64,000 nt of DNA from JAXGMV01 sp040768445 (GTDB lineage: Bacteria; Chloroflexota; Anaerolineae; Anaerolineales; Anaerolineaceae): the NCBI GenBank assembly GCA_040768445.1, contig JAXGMV010000001.1, positions 1,984,001-2,048,000 of the forward strand, written 5' to 3'. The notes under the pieces are model-generated. The model saw nothing but the letters and a program-made list of their open reading frames with translations, was not told where the DNA came from and made no database searches. How positions within the stretch are numbered: the first letter of the stretch is position 1; each line of letters begins with the position of its first letter. Positions 1 through 9,019 of the stretch are shown here, one piece after another. A program made the translations under genes and the position numbers.

Positions 1-966
1 GGTTGAAACATAACCTTTGATCAAGGCAACGGGTGTTTTCAGTTCATGACTGATAATCGATATAAAGGTACTTTTCAATTCATCAGCCTGTCTGAAGCGT
101 GTGATATCCCTGACCGAGGCGATGATATTCTTAATCACGCCTTCAGAGGTGAGAAGCGGCGAATAAGTGATCCCGACAGCGACATAAGGCGGGGTGCTGC
201 TCCTTTTTAAATCGCCTTCCACATAAAGATGTGCATGCGGGGTGAGAGGCCATCCGCCAGCTTCAGCTTCTTCAAGCGGAAGTCCTTGCGGTGTACGCAT
301 CCAGGTAATGAGTTCATCATGTTTGGATTGAAGGATTTGGTCTTGTGGGATTCCAATTATTTGCGAAAACGCAGGGTTGCAGTGTTCGACCTTGTGGTCA
401 CTGGTTAAGATGAAGATCCCATCCGCAACTGAATCTAACAGCGCGTCCAGGCGCTTTTTTTCATCGCTTACAAGAGAATAAAGCTGCGCATTTTGTACGG
501 CAATGGCAGCCTGGTCAGCAAAACTACCCAGCAGGAGACGGTCATTAAGCGAAAAGACGCTCTGGTAGGCTCTAAAAATGAAGATGACACCCACTACTTG
601 CTCGCGAGCGACCAGCGGCAGTCCGACACCAGTCAACGAGCCCATTGAGGTTGCACTGACGAGATCTGTCAACAGGCGATTGATTTCAGGAATTTCATTC
701 TTAATTGCATTTTCGGATGTTGTTGGAAGATCGGTGAGAAATGGTTGCACATAATTCAGAAAAGCGGGTGCCAATCCACTGGACACGTTTATCTGCCAGC
801 CTTTAGCGGGCGATTTAAGCGCAATCAAACCAGCCTTACCCGCAAGGATGTCAATGGCAATATTTAAAATTCGTCCCAAGAGCTTGTTGAGATCAAGCTC
901 CTGGGTCAGTGCTTTTGCGATTTCGAGTAAATAATCTCGTTGCCGAACCCGAATGTCAGGCAGCAT
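1..966 (-). CDS. Sensor histidine kinase (GAF-PAS-HisKA), cut by the window edge
   Basis: This reading frame is open from an ATG at 966 to the window edge, so only about 322 N-terminal residues are visible. Residues about 25-160 resemble a GAF domain and residues about 170-290 a PAS domain (DALLDSVADGIFIL start). They are followed by a HisKA dimerisation helix with the phospho-acceptor His at about residue 307 in the motif ISHELKTP. The catalytic ATPase domain lies outside the window. No membrane segment is seen, so it is probably a soluble sensor. The ATG is two bases after the stop of the upstream aminotransferase gene, which implies co-transcription and possibly coupled translation. The domain order is seen directly; the ligand and partner response regulator are unknown. 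Confidence 0.85.
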   Translation of the reverse strand, partial: MLPDIRVRQRDYLLEIAKALTQELDLNKLLGRILNIAIDILAGKAGLIALKSPAKGWQINVSSGLAPAFLNYVQPFLTDLPTTSENAIKNEIPEINRLLTDLVSATSMGSLTGVGLPLVAREQVVGVIFIFRAYQSVFSLNDRLLLGSFADQAAIAVQNAQLYSLVSDEKKRLDALLDSVADGIFILTSDHKVEHCNPAFSQIIGIPQDQILQSKHDELITWMRTPQGLPLEEAEAGGWPLTPHAHLYVEGDLKRSSTPPYVAVGITYSPLLTSEGVIKNIIASVRDITRFRQADELKSTFISIISHELKTPVALIKGYVST

Positions 967-968
967 GT

Positions 969-2291
969 TTACAGAAGTTCTTTCTCCGCGATGGTTATTG
1001 ACTCTTCGATGATCGTTAAGCCTTCATCAATCTGACTGCGGGTAATGCCCAGAGGTGGTGAGAGCCTCAATGTGCTTGGGCCACAACCCAATGACAGCAG
1101 ACCTCTTTCAAATGCCAGGTCAACAACCCGTTCTCGCAGCTCATCAGCATACGCTCTTGTTTCATGGTCTTTTACAAAATCAATACCAAGCATCAAGCCT
1201 TTCCCGCGAACCTGACCGATGGAAGGATGCCGAACCTGGATTTCTTCAAGGGCTTCCAGTGTGTATTCACCAACCTCAGCAGCATTTTTCATATATTCTT
1301 TTTCAATGACATCCAATGTAGCCAGGGCAGCTGCACATGCGATAGGGTTGCCGCCATAGGTGTTGCCATGAGTACCTTTTGGCCAGGTTGCAACAGATTT
1401 TCTTGCTACCATTAGCCCGAGTGGGACACCAGAGGCAATGCCTTTTGCTACGCACATGATGTCTGGTTCCACACCAAAATGTTCAATAGCCCACCATTTG
1501 CCAGTTCGACCAACACCGGACTGAACCTCATCAGCGATAAGCAGGATGCCGTACTTGTCGCATAATTTGCGAAGCGCAGGGAAAAAGCCATCTGCCGGGA
1601 CAACATAACCACCTTCACCCTGGATTGGTTCAATGATGATGCCTGCTACTTCTTTTGCTGGCACAGTCCTGGCAAGGATTGATTCTTCGATATATCTAAC
1701 CACCGTCTCACCGTAATCCTCACCCTTTCGGCGTGCTAACAACTGACGATACGGATCTGGATATGGTACATGGGTGACGCCATTCATCAAAGGGAAGAAA
1801 CCCTGGTGATAGGTGTACTTGCTGGCGGTCATAGTCACTGCACCCATTGTTCTGCCGTGGAAACCACCAAGAAACGCAATAAACTGTGGTCTTTTGGTTG
1901 AATAGCGGGCAAGTTTAATAGCTGCTTCAACACTTTCAGTGCCGGAATTGGTCATGAATGAAACAGCCTTCTCTTTAAAGGGCGCTATTTCGTCCATTTT
2001 CTCACCGAGTTCAAGCCATTTCTCATGATAAAAATCTGAGGAAATGTGCAGGAATTTTTCTGCCTGTTCTTGAATGGCTTTCACAACCTGTGGGTGACAG
2101 TGTCCTGTCGAGGCAACGGCAATACCAGCTGCAAAATCAAGAAACCTATTTCCATCAACGTCCCAGACTTCAACACCTTTTCCTTTATCCATTACAAACG
2201 GGTACGCCCTGGGATAGGATGGTGATATGACTTGACTATCGCGTTCAACAATTGCTTTTGCCTTTGGCCCCGGCATGATCTTCGCACTCAT
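969..2291 (-). CDS. Class III PLP-dependent aminotransferase (GABA/acetylornithine aminotransferase family)
   Basis: This 440-residue protein is a fold-type I, class III aminotransferase. The PLP-binding Asp lies in the motif ADEVQSG (about residues 253-259) and the Schiff-base Lys is about residue 283 in VAKGIASG. The phosphate-binding stretch TNSGTESVE is at about 114-122 and GGFHGRT at 142-148. Such enzymes move an amino group from 4-aminobutyrate, acetylornithine or similar omega-amino acids to 2-oxoglutarate. The closest family by eye is the acetylornithine/4-aminobutyrate group found in Chloroflexota and Thermococci, some of which act as amino-acid racemases, so the exact substrate is open. 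The start ATG is preceded by a GGAG ribosome site. The downstream histidine kinase gene follows after two bases. Confidence 0.85.
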   Translation of the reverse strand: MSAKIMPGPKAKAIVERDSQVISPSYPRAYPFVMDKGKGVEVWDVDGNRFLDFAAGIAVASTGHCHPQVVKAIQEQAEKFLHISSDFYHEKWLELGEKMDEIAPFKEKAVSFMTNSGTESVEAAIKLARYSTKRPQFIAFLGGFHGRTMGAVTMTASKYTYHQGFFPLMNGVTHVPYPDPYRQLLARRKGEDYGETVVRYIEESILARTVPAKEVAGIIIEPIQGEGGYVVPADGFFPALRKLCDKYGILLIADEVQSGVGRTGKWWAIEHFGVEPDIMCVAKGIASGVPLGLMVARKSVATWPKGTHGNTYGGNPIACAAALATLDVIEKEYMKNAAEVGEYTLEALEEIQVRHPSIGQVRGKGLMLGIDFVKDHETRAYADELRERVVDLAFERGLLSLGCGPSTLRLSPPLGITRSQIDEGLTIIEESITIAEKELL

Positions 2292-2467
2292 AGTTTTCTC
2301 CTTTGAAATTTGGTTGATATTGGCAACAATAATATTTTATTGTTGGTAATAAACTCCCTGATATCTAATTATAGCATTCAGATATTTTTGAATTAAGTTA
2401 CATATTCATCTGATGTCCTGTATAAACGTCAACAGTTTTGTCATTCATGATGCAGGGTTTGATTTTA

Positions 2468-2496
2468 TTGACTGAATAAAGGATCACTGCTATGAT
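2468..2496 (+). promoter_or_regulatory. Sigma70-type promoter of yvcK, probably leaderless
   Basis: TTGACT (2468-2473) and TATGAT (2491-2496) are separated by 17 bases. The yvcK ATG begins at 2505, only eight bases after the -10 box, and no ribosome site lies between them. The transcript should therefore start at or within a few bases of the start codon. Confidence 0.65.
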
Positions 2497-2504
2497 TTAG
2501 ACGT

Positions 2505-3848
2505 ATGAATCAGAAAAAAACCAGCCTGTTCCAGCGTATTTTCAGCAGCATAAAACGGGAAGTAAAATGGCTCACACCAGGGTTGGGTGTTAAACGCTGG
2601 CTGTTGCTTATATTCCTCGGTACCACGTTGATTGCGGTTGGAACAGCGATTTTGCTGCTTGATATCTATAGAACAGCTCCAACCACATGGTGGCTGCCAG
2701 TTCTGTCAGCTTTATCATTGCGCTTCATGGCCAGGCCTTTACGAGCGTTAGTCTTTGGGGGAGTCGGGGTTGGTTTGATAGCGTTTGGAATTTGGGGATT
2801 TAATAGATCTTTGCTGGTTCCTTTTATTACACCAGGTAAAAATATTGTTGAAGCTGTCAGCGCTTACCGTCGACGCGGAAGGGGACCAAGAATTGTCGTC
2901 ATTGGGGGTGGTACTGGCCTGGCAACTTTGTTGAGAGGTTTGAAACCTTATACTAATAATCTAACTGCGGTAGTATCTGTAGCGGATGATGGTGGTTCTT
3001 CAGGAGAACTGCGCAAGAATATTGGCATACTGCCGCCAGGTGACATTCGCAACTGCCTGGCTGCCCTGTCGAATGATGAGGAACTGGTAACCCAATTGTT
3101 TCGTTACCGGTTCTCAAGTGGCGCTGGACTTGAGGGACACTCTCTGGGAAATTTATTGATCACAGCCCTGACCGATATTACCGGTAGTTTTGAAGAAGCT
3201 GTCGCCGAATCTGGCAGGGTGCTGGCTATTGAAGGACGAGTGCTTCCTGCCACACTGCACGATGTGAAACTGGTTGCAGATGTCACAATCAAGGATAAGC
3301 CGAATGGTGTTCGGGTGAAAGGTGAGAGCCAGATTACCATGACCAAGGGGCACGTGGGAAAGGTTTGGCTTGAACCCGATAATCCATTGGCATATCCGCC
3401 GACAATTCAAGCAATTCTCTCTGCTGATATGATTGTGATTGGCCCAGGAAGCCTGTATACCAGTATCCTGCCCAATTTATTGGTACCAGATCTGGCAGAT
3501 GCAGTCAAAGCAAGCAGAGCAGTAAAGTTTTATGTCACGAACGTTGCTACGCAACCCGGTGAGACAGACGGTTTTACAGCTGAAGATCACATCAAAACGA
3601 TTGAAAAACATCTGGGTAGAAAAGCCTTTGACATGGTCCTGGTAAACAACCAGACTCTGGTAACACTGCCTGACGGTGTGGATTGGGTGACCGGAACCAA
3701 ATCCCTGCAGGCTGAGCATCCTGTCTATTTTGCTGACCTGTTGGATATTGAAAACCCCTGGCGGCATGATTCTGAAAAGCTGGCAAAAACAGTCATGGAT
3801 CTTTTCTATGAGAAAACGGGACCGCTGCCAATGAAAGAAGGATTTTAG
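2505..3848 (+). CDS. yvcK: YvcK/CofD-like gluconeogenesis factor with N-terminal membrane segments
   Basis: This 447-residue protein is of the YvcK (GlmR) family, UDP-GlcNAc-binding regulators that link carbon flux to cell-wall precursor synthesis. The CofD-like Rossmann core begins near residue 129 with VVIGGGTGLATLLRGLK and continues with the family signatures DDGGSSGELR, LPPGDIRNCLAALS and GHSLGNLL. About 120 extra N-terminal residues contain hydrophobic stretches at about 31-52 and 82-100, so the enzyme-like domain is tethered to the membrane, unlike the shorter B. subtilis protein. It stands directly before gap and pgk, which fits a role in central carbon metabolism. Expression probably uses the near-leaderless promoter just upstream. 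Confidence 0.9.
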   Translation: MNQKKTSLFQRIFSSIKREVKWLTPGLGVKRWLLLIFLGTTLIAVGTAILLLDIYRTAPTTWWLPVLSALSLRFMARPLRALVFGGVGVGLIAFGIWGFNRSLLVPFITPGKNIVEAVSAYRRRGRGPRIVVIGGGTGLATLLRGLKPYTNNLTAVVSVADDGGSSGELRKNIGILPPGDIRNCLAALSNDEELVTQLFRYRFSSGAGLEGHSLGNLLITALTDITGSFEEAVAESGRVLAIEGRVLPATLHDVKLVADVTIKDKPNGVRVKGESQITMTKGHVGKVWLEPDNPLAYPPTIQAILSADMIVIGPGSLYTSILPNLLVPDLADAVKASRAVKFYVTNVATQPGETDGFTAEDHIKTIEKHLGRKAFDMVLVNNQTLVTLPDGVDWVTGTKSLQAEHPVYFADLLDIENPWRHDSEKLAKTVMDLFYEKTGPLPMKEGF

Positions 3849-3909
3849 AAAACTTGAAAAATTTGAATATTTTGATTATTATTGAAATAATTAACAGGAG
3901 GAAGTAACC

Positions 3910-4947
3910 ATGACAGTAAAAGTTGGTATTAACGGATTTGGCCGCATCGGGCGGCAGGTTTTAAAGGCCATCAATGAGTGCTCAAATGGCCAGCTTGAAG
4001 TGGCTGCAATAAATGACTTATTTGACACAGAAACAAATGCACATTTATTTAAATATGATTCGAACTATGGCATTTATGATGGACAGGTAAGTGTCTCAGG
4101 CGAGGACTTAATTGTAGACGGCAAGGTCATCAAAGTTTTCGCTGAAAAAGATCCAACAAAACTGCCCTGGAAAGACTTTGGTGTAGATATCGTTATTGAA
4201 GGTACAGGCGTTTTCAGGGATAAATTTGGTGACCCCGCCAAAGGCAAAGCCGGTGCTAATGCCCATATTGAAAATGGCGGCGCGAAGAAAGTTATCATTA
4301 CCGCTCCCGCAAAGAATGAGGATCTGACCATTGTGCTGGGTGTGAATGAAGATAAATATGATCCCAAGACTCATCATGTGATCTCAAATGCATCCTGCAC
4401 TACCAACTGCCTTGCACCAGCGGCAAAAGTTGTGCATGACCTGTTGACCATAGAAATGGGTATGATGACCACCATTCATTCCTATACAAATGACCAAAAA
4501 ATCCTCGACCTGGCACACAAAGATCTTCGGCGGGCTCGTGCAGCAGCCATGAACATCATTCCTACCACAACAGGCGCGGCCAAAGCTGTTGCCCTGGTTA
4601 TTCCAGATCTAAAGGGAAAATTTGACGGTTTTGCCTTACGTGTCCCAACTCCGACAGTTTCAATTGTTGATTTTGTTGCAATGGTAAAGAAATCAACAAC
4701 TGTTGATGAATTGAATGCAGCATTCAAAGAAGCCGCTGAAGGGAAACTAAAGGGTATTCTTGGTTATGAGCCTGAACCGCTGGTATCCATGGACTTCAAA
4801 GGCGACTCGCGTTCCTCAATTATTGACGCACAATCTACCATGGTTTTGAACGGAAATATGGTAAAGGTAGTGACCTGGTATGACAATGAATGGGGTTACT
4901 CCTGCAGAACAGCAGACCTTGCCTTACTGCTTGCCAAATCACTCTAA
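3910..4947 (+). CDS. gap: Glyceraldehyde-3-phosphate dehydrogenase, type I
   Basis: This 345-residue enzyme oxidises glyceraldehyde 3-phosphate to 1,3-bisphosphoglycerate with NAD in glycolysis. The NAD-binding motif INGFGRIGR is at residues 7-15. The catalytic Cys163 lies in SNASCTTNCLAP and the catalytic His in the later TIHSYTND stretch. A strong AGGAGG site precedes the ATG. It is followed by pgk, the next enzyme in the pathway, and by a long inverted repeat between the two genes that may reduce read-through. Length is normal for the family. Confidence 0.97.
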   Translation: MTVKVGINGFGRIGRQVLKAINECSNGQLEVAAINDLFDTETNAHLFKYDSNYGIYDGQVSVSGEDLIVDGKVIKVFAEKDPTKLPWKDFGVDIVIEGTGVFRDKFGDPAKGKAGANAHIENGGAKKVIITAPAKNEDLTIVLGVNEDKYDPKTHHVISNASCTTNCLAPAAKVVHDLLTIEMGMMTTIHSYTNDQKILDLAHKDLRRARAAAMNIIPTTTGAAKAVALVIPDLKGKFDGFALRVPTPTVSIVDFVAMVKKSTTVDELNAAFKEAAEGKLKGILGYEPEPLVSMDFKGDSRSSIIDAQSTMVLNGNMVKVVTWYDNEWGYSCRTADLALLLAKSL

Positions 4948-4964
4948 TATTTTCTAATTGCGAC

Positions 4965-5010
4965 AAATAAAGCAGGTTTGCCAAGCAGCTTTGGATAACC
5001 TGCTTTATTT
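4965..5010 (+). terminator. Long hairpin between gap and pgk (terminator or attenuator)
   Basis: A perfect 14-base inverted repeat (4965-4978 against 4997-5010) encloses a second small stem, CCAA/TTGG. It ends in TTTATTT but lacks a clean U run, so partial termination or an mRNA processing/stability element is equally possible. Confidence 0.55.
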
Positions 5011-5034
5011 CTATCTGACTGACGGAGATAACAG

Positions 5035-6210
5035 ATGTTTGAGAAGAAAACTATAAAAGATATTGATGTAAAGCATAAAAAGGTATTAATGCGTGTAGAT
5101 TTCAATGTGCCAGTCAAAGAGGGTGTAGTGGGAGATGACACCCGTATAAGGGCTGCAATGCCGACGATCCAGTACCTGATTGATGAGGGTGCTGCTGTCA
5201 TTCTTACTTCACATCTTGGCCGTCCAAAGGGCAAGGTTATGCCAGAATTTTCTCTGAAACCTGTGGCTGAACATCTTGCACAGTTGTTGGGTAAACCTGT
5301 GGCTTTTGCTGATGACTGTTTGGGAGAGTCAGCCAGCACAGCGGCTGATGCACTCATTCCTGGCCAGGTGCTGCTGTTGGAGAATACCCGTTTTTATGCC
5401 GGCGAAGAGAAGAATGACCCGGAAATGGCACAGAAGCTGGCTTCGCTGGCTGACATCTTTGTCAATGATGCTTTTGGGACAGCTCACAGGGCACATGCCT
5501 CAACAGAGGGTGTTGCCAATTACTTGCCGGCAGTCGCAGGTTTTTTGCTGGAAAAGGAAATAAAATACCTCGGCCAGGCAATCGACAACCCTGAACGACC
5601 TTTTGTGGCAATTCTCGGAGGCGCAAAAGTAAGTGACAAGATCGGCGTGATCAAGAACCTGCTTGATAAAGCTGACACGATCTTGATAGGCGGCGGTATG
5701 GCGAATACATTCTTCAAAGCCCAGGGACTGGCAATGGGTGATTCCCTTGTGGAAGAGGATGTTCTAGACACTGCAAAGGAGATTCTTGCCATTGGCGGCG
5801 AAAAGATGATATTGCCGGTGGATGTCGTTGTGGCAGATGCGTTTGCTGAAGATGCCAATACTGAAGTTATTGAAGCTGGCGATGTGAAAGACGGATGGCG
5901 TATCCTGGATATTGGACCTGAAACAGTGAAACAATACAGTGAAGTTATAAAAAATGCTGGCACGGTGATTTGGAATGGTCCGATGGGTGTCTTTGAATTC
6001 AAAAAATTTGCTTCCGGCACATTTGGCATTGCACAGGCAGTAGCTGATAGCGGATGTGTTTCAGTAATCGGTGGTGGTGAATCTGTAGCCGCAATTCAGG
6101 AGTCAGGTCTGGCGGAGAAAATTACCCATATTTCCACTGGTGGTGGCGCCTCACTTGAAATGCTGGAAGGGTTAACCCTCCCTGGTGTTGCGGCATTGCA
6201 AGATAAATGA
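5035..6210 (+). CDS. pgk: Phosphoglycerate kinase
   Basis: This 391-residue protein transfers phosphate from 1,3-bisphosphoglycerate to ADP. The N-terminal substrate signature RVDFNVPVKEG, the LTSHLGRPKG motif, the ENTRFYAGEEKNDPE region and the C-terminal nucleotide-binding GGGESVAAI motif are all present. Length is normal for a bacterial monofunctional enzyme. The gene lies 87 bases after gap in the same direction, a common glycolytic pairing. Its start ATG follows a GGAG-like site (ACGGAGATAACAG). Confidence 0.97.
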   Translation: MFEKKTIKDIDVKHKKVLMRVDFNVPVKEGVVGDDTRIRAAMPTIQYLIDEGAAVILTSHLGRPKGKVMPEFSLKPVAEHLAQLLGKPVAFADDCLGESASTAADALIPGQVLLLENTRFYAGEEKNDPEMAQKLASLADIFVNDAFGTAHRAHASTEGVANYLPAVAGFLLEKEIKYLGQAIDNPERPFVAILGGAKVSDKIGVIKNLLDKADTILIGGGMANTFFKAQGLAMGDSLVEEDVLDTAKEILAIGGEKMILPVDVVVADAFAEDANTEVIEAGDVKDGWRILDIGPETVKQYSEVIKNAGTVIWNGPMGVFEFKKFASGTFGIAQAVADSGCVSVIGGGESVAAIQESGLAEKITHISTGGGASLEMLEGLTLPGVAALQDK

Positions 6211-6275
6211 ACTTGAACTGAATTTGACTGAGGTAATTTATCAATTCTATTAAGTTAAAGTGTGGGATTCTGGAT

Positions 6276-6707
6276 ATGAAAAAGAAGCTAATCATTTCCA
6301 TAGCTGTGGTCTTGGTGGCTGCTTTTATTATCATGCAGCTGTTGCCATTTGGAAAAAATCTCAGTAACCCACCTGTAATAAGTGAACCTGATTGGGACAG
6401 CACTGCAACAAGAGAACTCGCCAGGGATGCCTGTTTTGACTGCCATAGCAACGAGACCAATTGGCCCTGGTACAGCCAGGTTGCTCCGGCTTCATGGCTT
6501 CTGGAGTATGACGTAACCACAGGCAGGTCATTCTTTAATTTCAGCGAATGGCAGGATGGGCGGATAATGCCAGAAGAGTTTGCTTTTGTCATCAACAACA
6601 ACAGCATGCCGCCAGTACAGTACAGGATCATTCATCCAGAGGCTCGCTTATCAGCTGATCAGAAACAGGCATTAATACACGGCCTTAGAAGTTCATTAGA
6701 AAAATAA
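6276..6707 (+). CDS. Haem-binding domain protein (CxxCH, exported)
   Basis: This 143-residue protein has an N-terminal signal anchor (residues 4-26), then one haem c attachment motif CFDCHS followed by the NETNWPWYSQVAPASW stretch typical of the Haem_bd (PF14376) family. The family is a small periplasmic or outer-face c-type haem protein of uncertain role, often near peroxidase or respiratory genes. It sits between pgk and rpsT with no obvious functional link. Residues MPPVQYRIIHPEARLS near the C-terminus may supply the distal Met/His ligand; this is inference from the family. Confidence 0.8.
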   Translation: MKKKLIISIAVVLVAAFIIMQLLPFGKNLSNPPVISEPDWDSTATRELARDACFDCHSNETNWPWYSQVAPASWLLEYDVTTGRSFFNFSEWQDGRIMPEEFAFVINNNSMPPVQYRIIHPEARLSADQKQALIHGLRSSLEK

Positions 6708-6834
6708 ATGTACTGGGACAGGTTATAAACAAGAAAAAGCAATGATTACTCAAGTTTTCTTTACAAATCAGCAAGTATAGAGTAAAATCTTGTTTTGCAA
6801 TTTGTAAGAATTAGTATTCTGGAGGAACGTAGTT

Positions 6835-7098
6835 TTGGCAAACATAAAATCTGCGATCAAACGCAATAAACAAAATGAGAAGCGTCGTGTTCAAAATCGT
6901 ATCTATCGCGGTAAAGCCCGCACATTGGTTGCAAAGGCAAAAACTTCCATAGAAGCCGGTTCAGTTGAAACGGTTGAGCAGGAAGTGAAACTGGCAATCA
7001 GCGCGTTAGATAAAGCAGCGATCAAAGGTGTTATTCATAAGAATAATGCTGCCAGGCGTAAAAGCCGCCTGATGAAGAAACTGAACGACGCGAATTAG
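6835..7098 (+). CDS. rpsT: 30S ribosomal protein S20, TTG start
   Basis: This 87-residue basic protein starts with ANIKSAIKRNKQNEKRR, the S20 signature, and binds 16S rRNA early in small-subunit assembly. The start codon is TTG at 6835, set by a GGAGG ribosome site at 6821-6825 with normal spacing; no in-frame ATG gives a full S20 N-terminus. A strong terminator follows at 7142-7167, so the gene forms its own unit. Confidence 0.97.
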   Translation: MANIKSAIKRNKQNEKRRVQNRIYRGKARTLVAKAKTSIEAGSVETVEQEVKLAISALDKAAIKGVIHKNNAARRKSRLMKKLNDAN

Positions 7099-7141
7099 TC
7101 GTAACGTTCTTCCCGGTGTTTTCCGGAATTGATACGCATTT

Positions 7142-7167
7142 AAGCGGGAGTGAACGCTCCCGCTTTT
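7142..7167 (+). terminator. Rho-independent terminator after rpsT
   Basis: A nine-base perfect stem, AAGCGGGAG (7142-7150) with CTCCCGCTT (7157-7165), with a six-base loop and T run TTTT. Confidence 0.85.
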
Positions 7168-7249
7168 GCATTAGAATAATAGGAATATGACTCCGGTTGA
7201 AAAAAATTCCGTTGAATTTAAGAAAGCATGAGACTTGCACAGGGACAGT

Positions 7250-9004
7250 ATGTTTGAGCGCGAACAACAGCAAATTACAGAAAAAATAAGCTACTACTGC
7301 CAGGAGCATGGACTGGCTTTACCCTCTTTTGATTGGAAATGGATACCATTTAGCGGCAGTTGGGGCATCTCCACATCCTTTTTCCAGGTGGCTGCTGCTG
7401 AAGCAAGACAGGGAAAGAAAATTGTTGTTCCCAAGCGGGCACAAGAGATTGCACAGCAAGTCGCTGATTACCTTGCAATCCCAGATGGTTTCTCACGTGT
7501 GGAAGCTGTCAATGGTTATTTGAACCTGTACTACGAGACTGAGCGTTACGCACAGCATGTGGTCGCCAGTGTGCTGCAGGAGAAGGAGTTTTTTGGTAGG
7601 TCTGCTCCTAATAATCAGCAAGTTATGGTGGAATTTTCACAGCCAAATACTCACAAAGCCTTTCATGTCGGGCATTTGAGAAACGTAATCCTCGGCGATT
7701 CAATCTGCCGGCTCTTAAACGCAGCGGGCTACAAGGTGGTGCGTGCAAACTATATCGGTGATATTGGTTTGCATGTGATCAAATGGCTGTGGGTTTACCT
7801 GAAGAATCACAACGGTGAGACACCCGGTGCTGATCGAACTCGCTGGATGGGCGAAATTTATTCCGAAGCGGATGCTTTATATGATGACCCGGATGTAAAA
7901 GCCGAGGTAAAAGCCCTGTTTGGCAAGTGGGATCAGCGCGAGCCTGAAATCGTTGCCTTGTGGAAACAGTCAAGAGGGTGGTCACTTGAAGGCTTTGACC
8001 AGGTTTATCAACGCTTGGGGGTTGAATTCAATCGTATTTACTTTGAGAGTGATGTTGAAGACTCAGGTAAAGTTGTTGTCGATGAACTGATAGAAAAGGG
8101 ATTGGCAAAGGATGAAAGACCGGAAGGGGCAGTCATCATCCCATTAGATGAAATTCTGGGTTTGGAAGAAAAATATCGTGTGCTGGTGATCCTGCGGTCC
8201 GACGGTACTTCCCTGTACTCAACCAAAGACTTGGCGCTGGCTGCACAAAAATTTGATGAATATCAGCTTGATAAATCAATCTACGTGATTGATGTCAGGC
8301 AGTCGCTTTATATGCAGCAGATTTTCAAGACAATTGAGCTCCTTGGTCACAGCTGGGCAGACAAATGCCATCATCTGGCTTATGAAATTGTTAATTTGCC
8401 CGGCAATGTGACAATGTCGTCACGAGATGGTACGGTTGTCCTGTTTGATGATTTGATCAACGAGGCGACCCGCAGAGCGCTGGTGATTGTCAAAGAGAAG
8501 AACCCTGAATTGGCATCTGAGCTGCAGCAGAATGTTGCTGAAGCCGTCGCGCTGGGTGCCATTAAATATTCAATGCTTTCGCGCGACAGTACAAAAATTG
8601 TTACTTTCGATTGGGAATCTGCTCTGGACTTCAACGGTCAGGCTGCTCCGTACATTCAATACGCTGCTGTTCGTGCCAACAGTATCTTGAGGAAATCGGG
8701 TATCGTATTAGGCGAGTGCCTTGTCCCATCGCATACCTTAAGAAAAGAAGAAGTCGAATTGATTGATCTAATCACACGTTTACCAGCTGAAGTCAAACGT
8801 GCAGCTGAAGAGTATAAGCCGCTGTTAATTGCCAACCTGTCTTTTGAAATTGCAAAAGCTTTTTCAAACTTTTACCGTGAATGCCCGGTTCTGCAAGCGC
8901 CAGAAAATGAAAAAAACTTCAGGATATACCTGGTAGCAGCAGCGAAGCAGGCTCTTTCGAATGCGTTGAACCTGTTGGGGATAAAAAGCCCTGACGTGAT
9001 GTGA
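7250..9004 (+). CDS. argS: Arginyl-tRNA synthetase
   Basis: This class I aminoacyl-tRNA synthetase is about 584 residues long and charges tRNA-Arg. The HIGH-type motif is FHVGHLRN. The ArgRS-specific helices around NYIGDIGLHV are present, and the KMSKS loop is replaced by a TMSSRDG stretch, as is common in bacterial ArgRS. The C-terminal DALR anticodon-binding domain ends the protein. A TTG at 7235 is in frame, but the ATG at 7250 is preceded by AGGGA and is the more likely start. The next gene, obg, begins 15 bases after the stop, so these probably form an operon with nadD. Confidence 0.95.
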   Translation: MFEREQQQITEKISYYCQEHGLALPSFDWKWIPFSGSWGISTSFFQVAAAEARQGKKIVVPKRAQEIAQQVADYLAIPDGFSRVEAVNGYLNLYYETERYAQHVVASVLQEKEFFGRSAPNNQQVMVEFSQPNTHKAFHVGHLRNVILGDSICRLLNAAGYKVVRANYIGDIGLHVIKWLWVYLKNHNGETPGADRTRWMGEIYSEADALYDDPDVKAEVKALFGKWDQREPEIVALWKQSRGWSLEGFDQVYQRLGVEFNRIYFESDVEDSGKVVVDELIEKGLAKDERPEGAVIIPLDEILGLEEKYRVLVILRSDGTSLYSTKDLALAAQKFDEYQLDKSIYVIDVRQSLYMQQIFKTIELLGHSWADKCHHLAYEIVNLPGNVTMSSRDGTVVLFDDLINEATRRALVIVKEKNPELASELQQNVAEAVALGAIKYSMLSRDSTKIVTFDWESALDFNGQAAPYIQYAAVRANSILRKSGIVLGECLVPSHTLRKEEVELIDLITRLPAEVKRAAEEYKPLLIANLSFEIAKAFSNFYRECPVLQAPENEKNFRIYLVAAAKQALSNALNLLGIKSPDVM

Positions 9005-9019
9005 TAAGGACGTTGTGTT

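Noticed and set aside
4944..5357. 137-codon minus-strand frame over the start of pgk
   Set aside because: It is antisense to the gap-pgk junction and pgk, which are certain genes.
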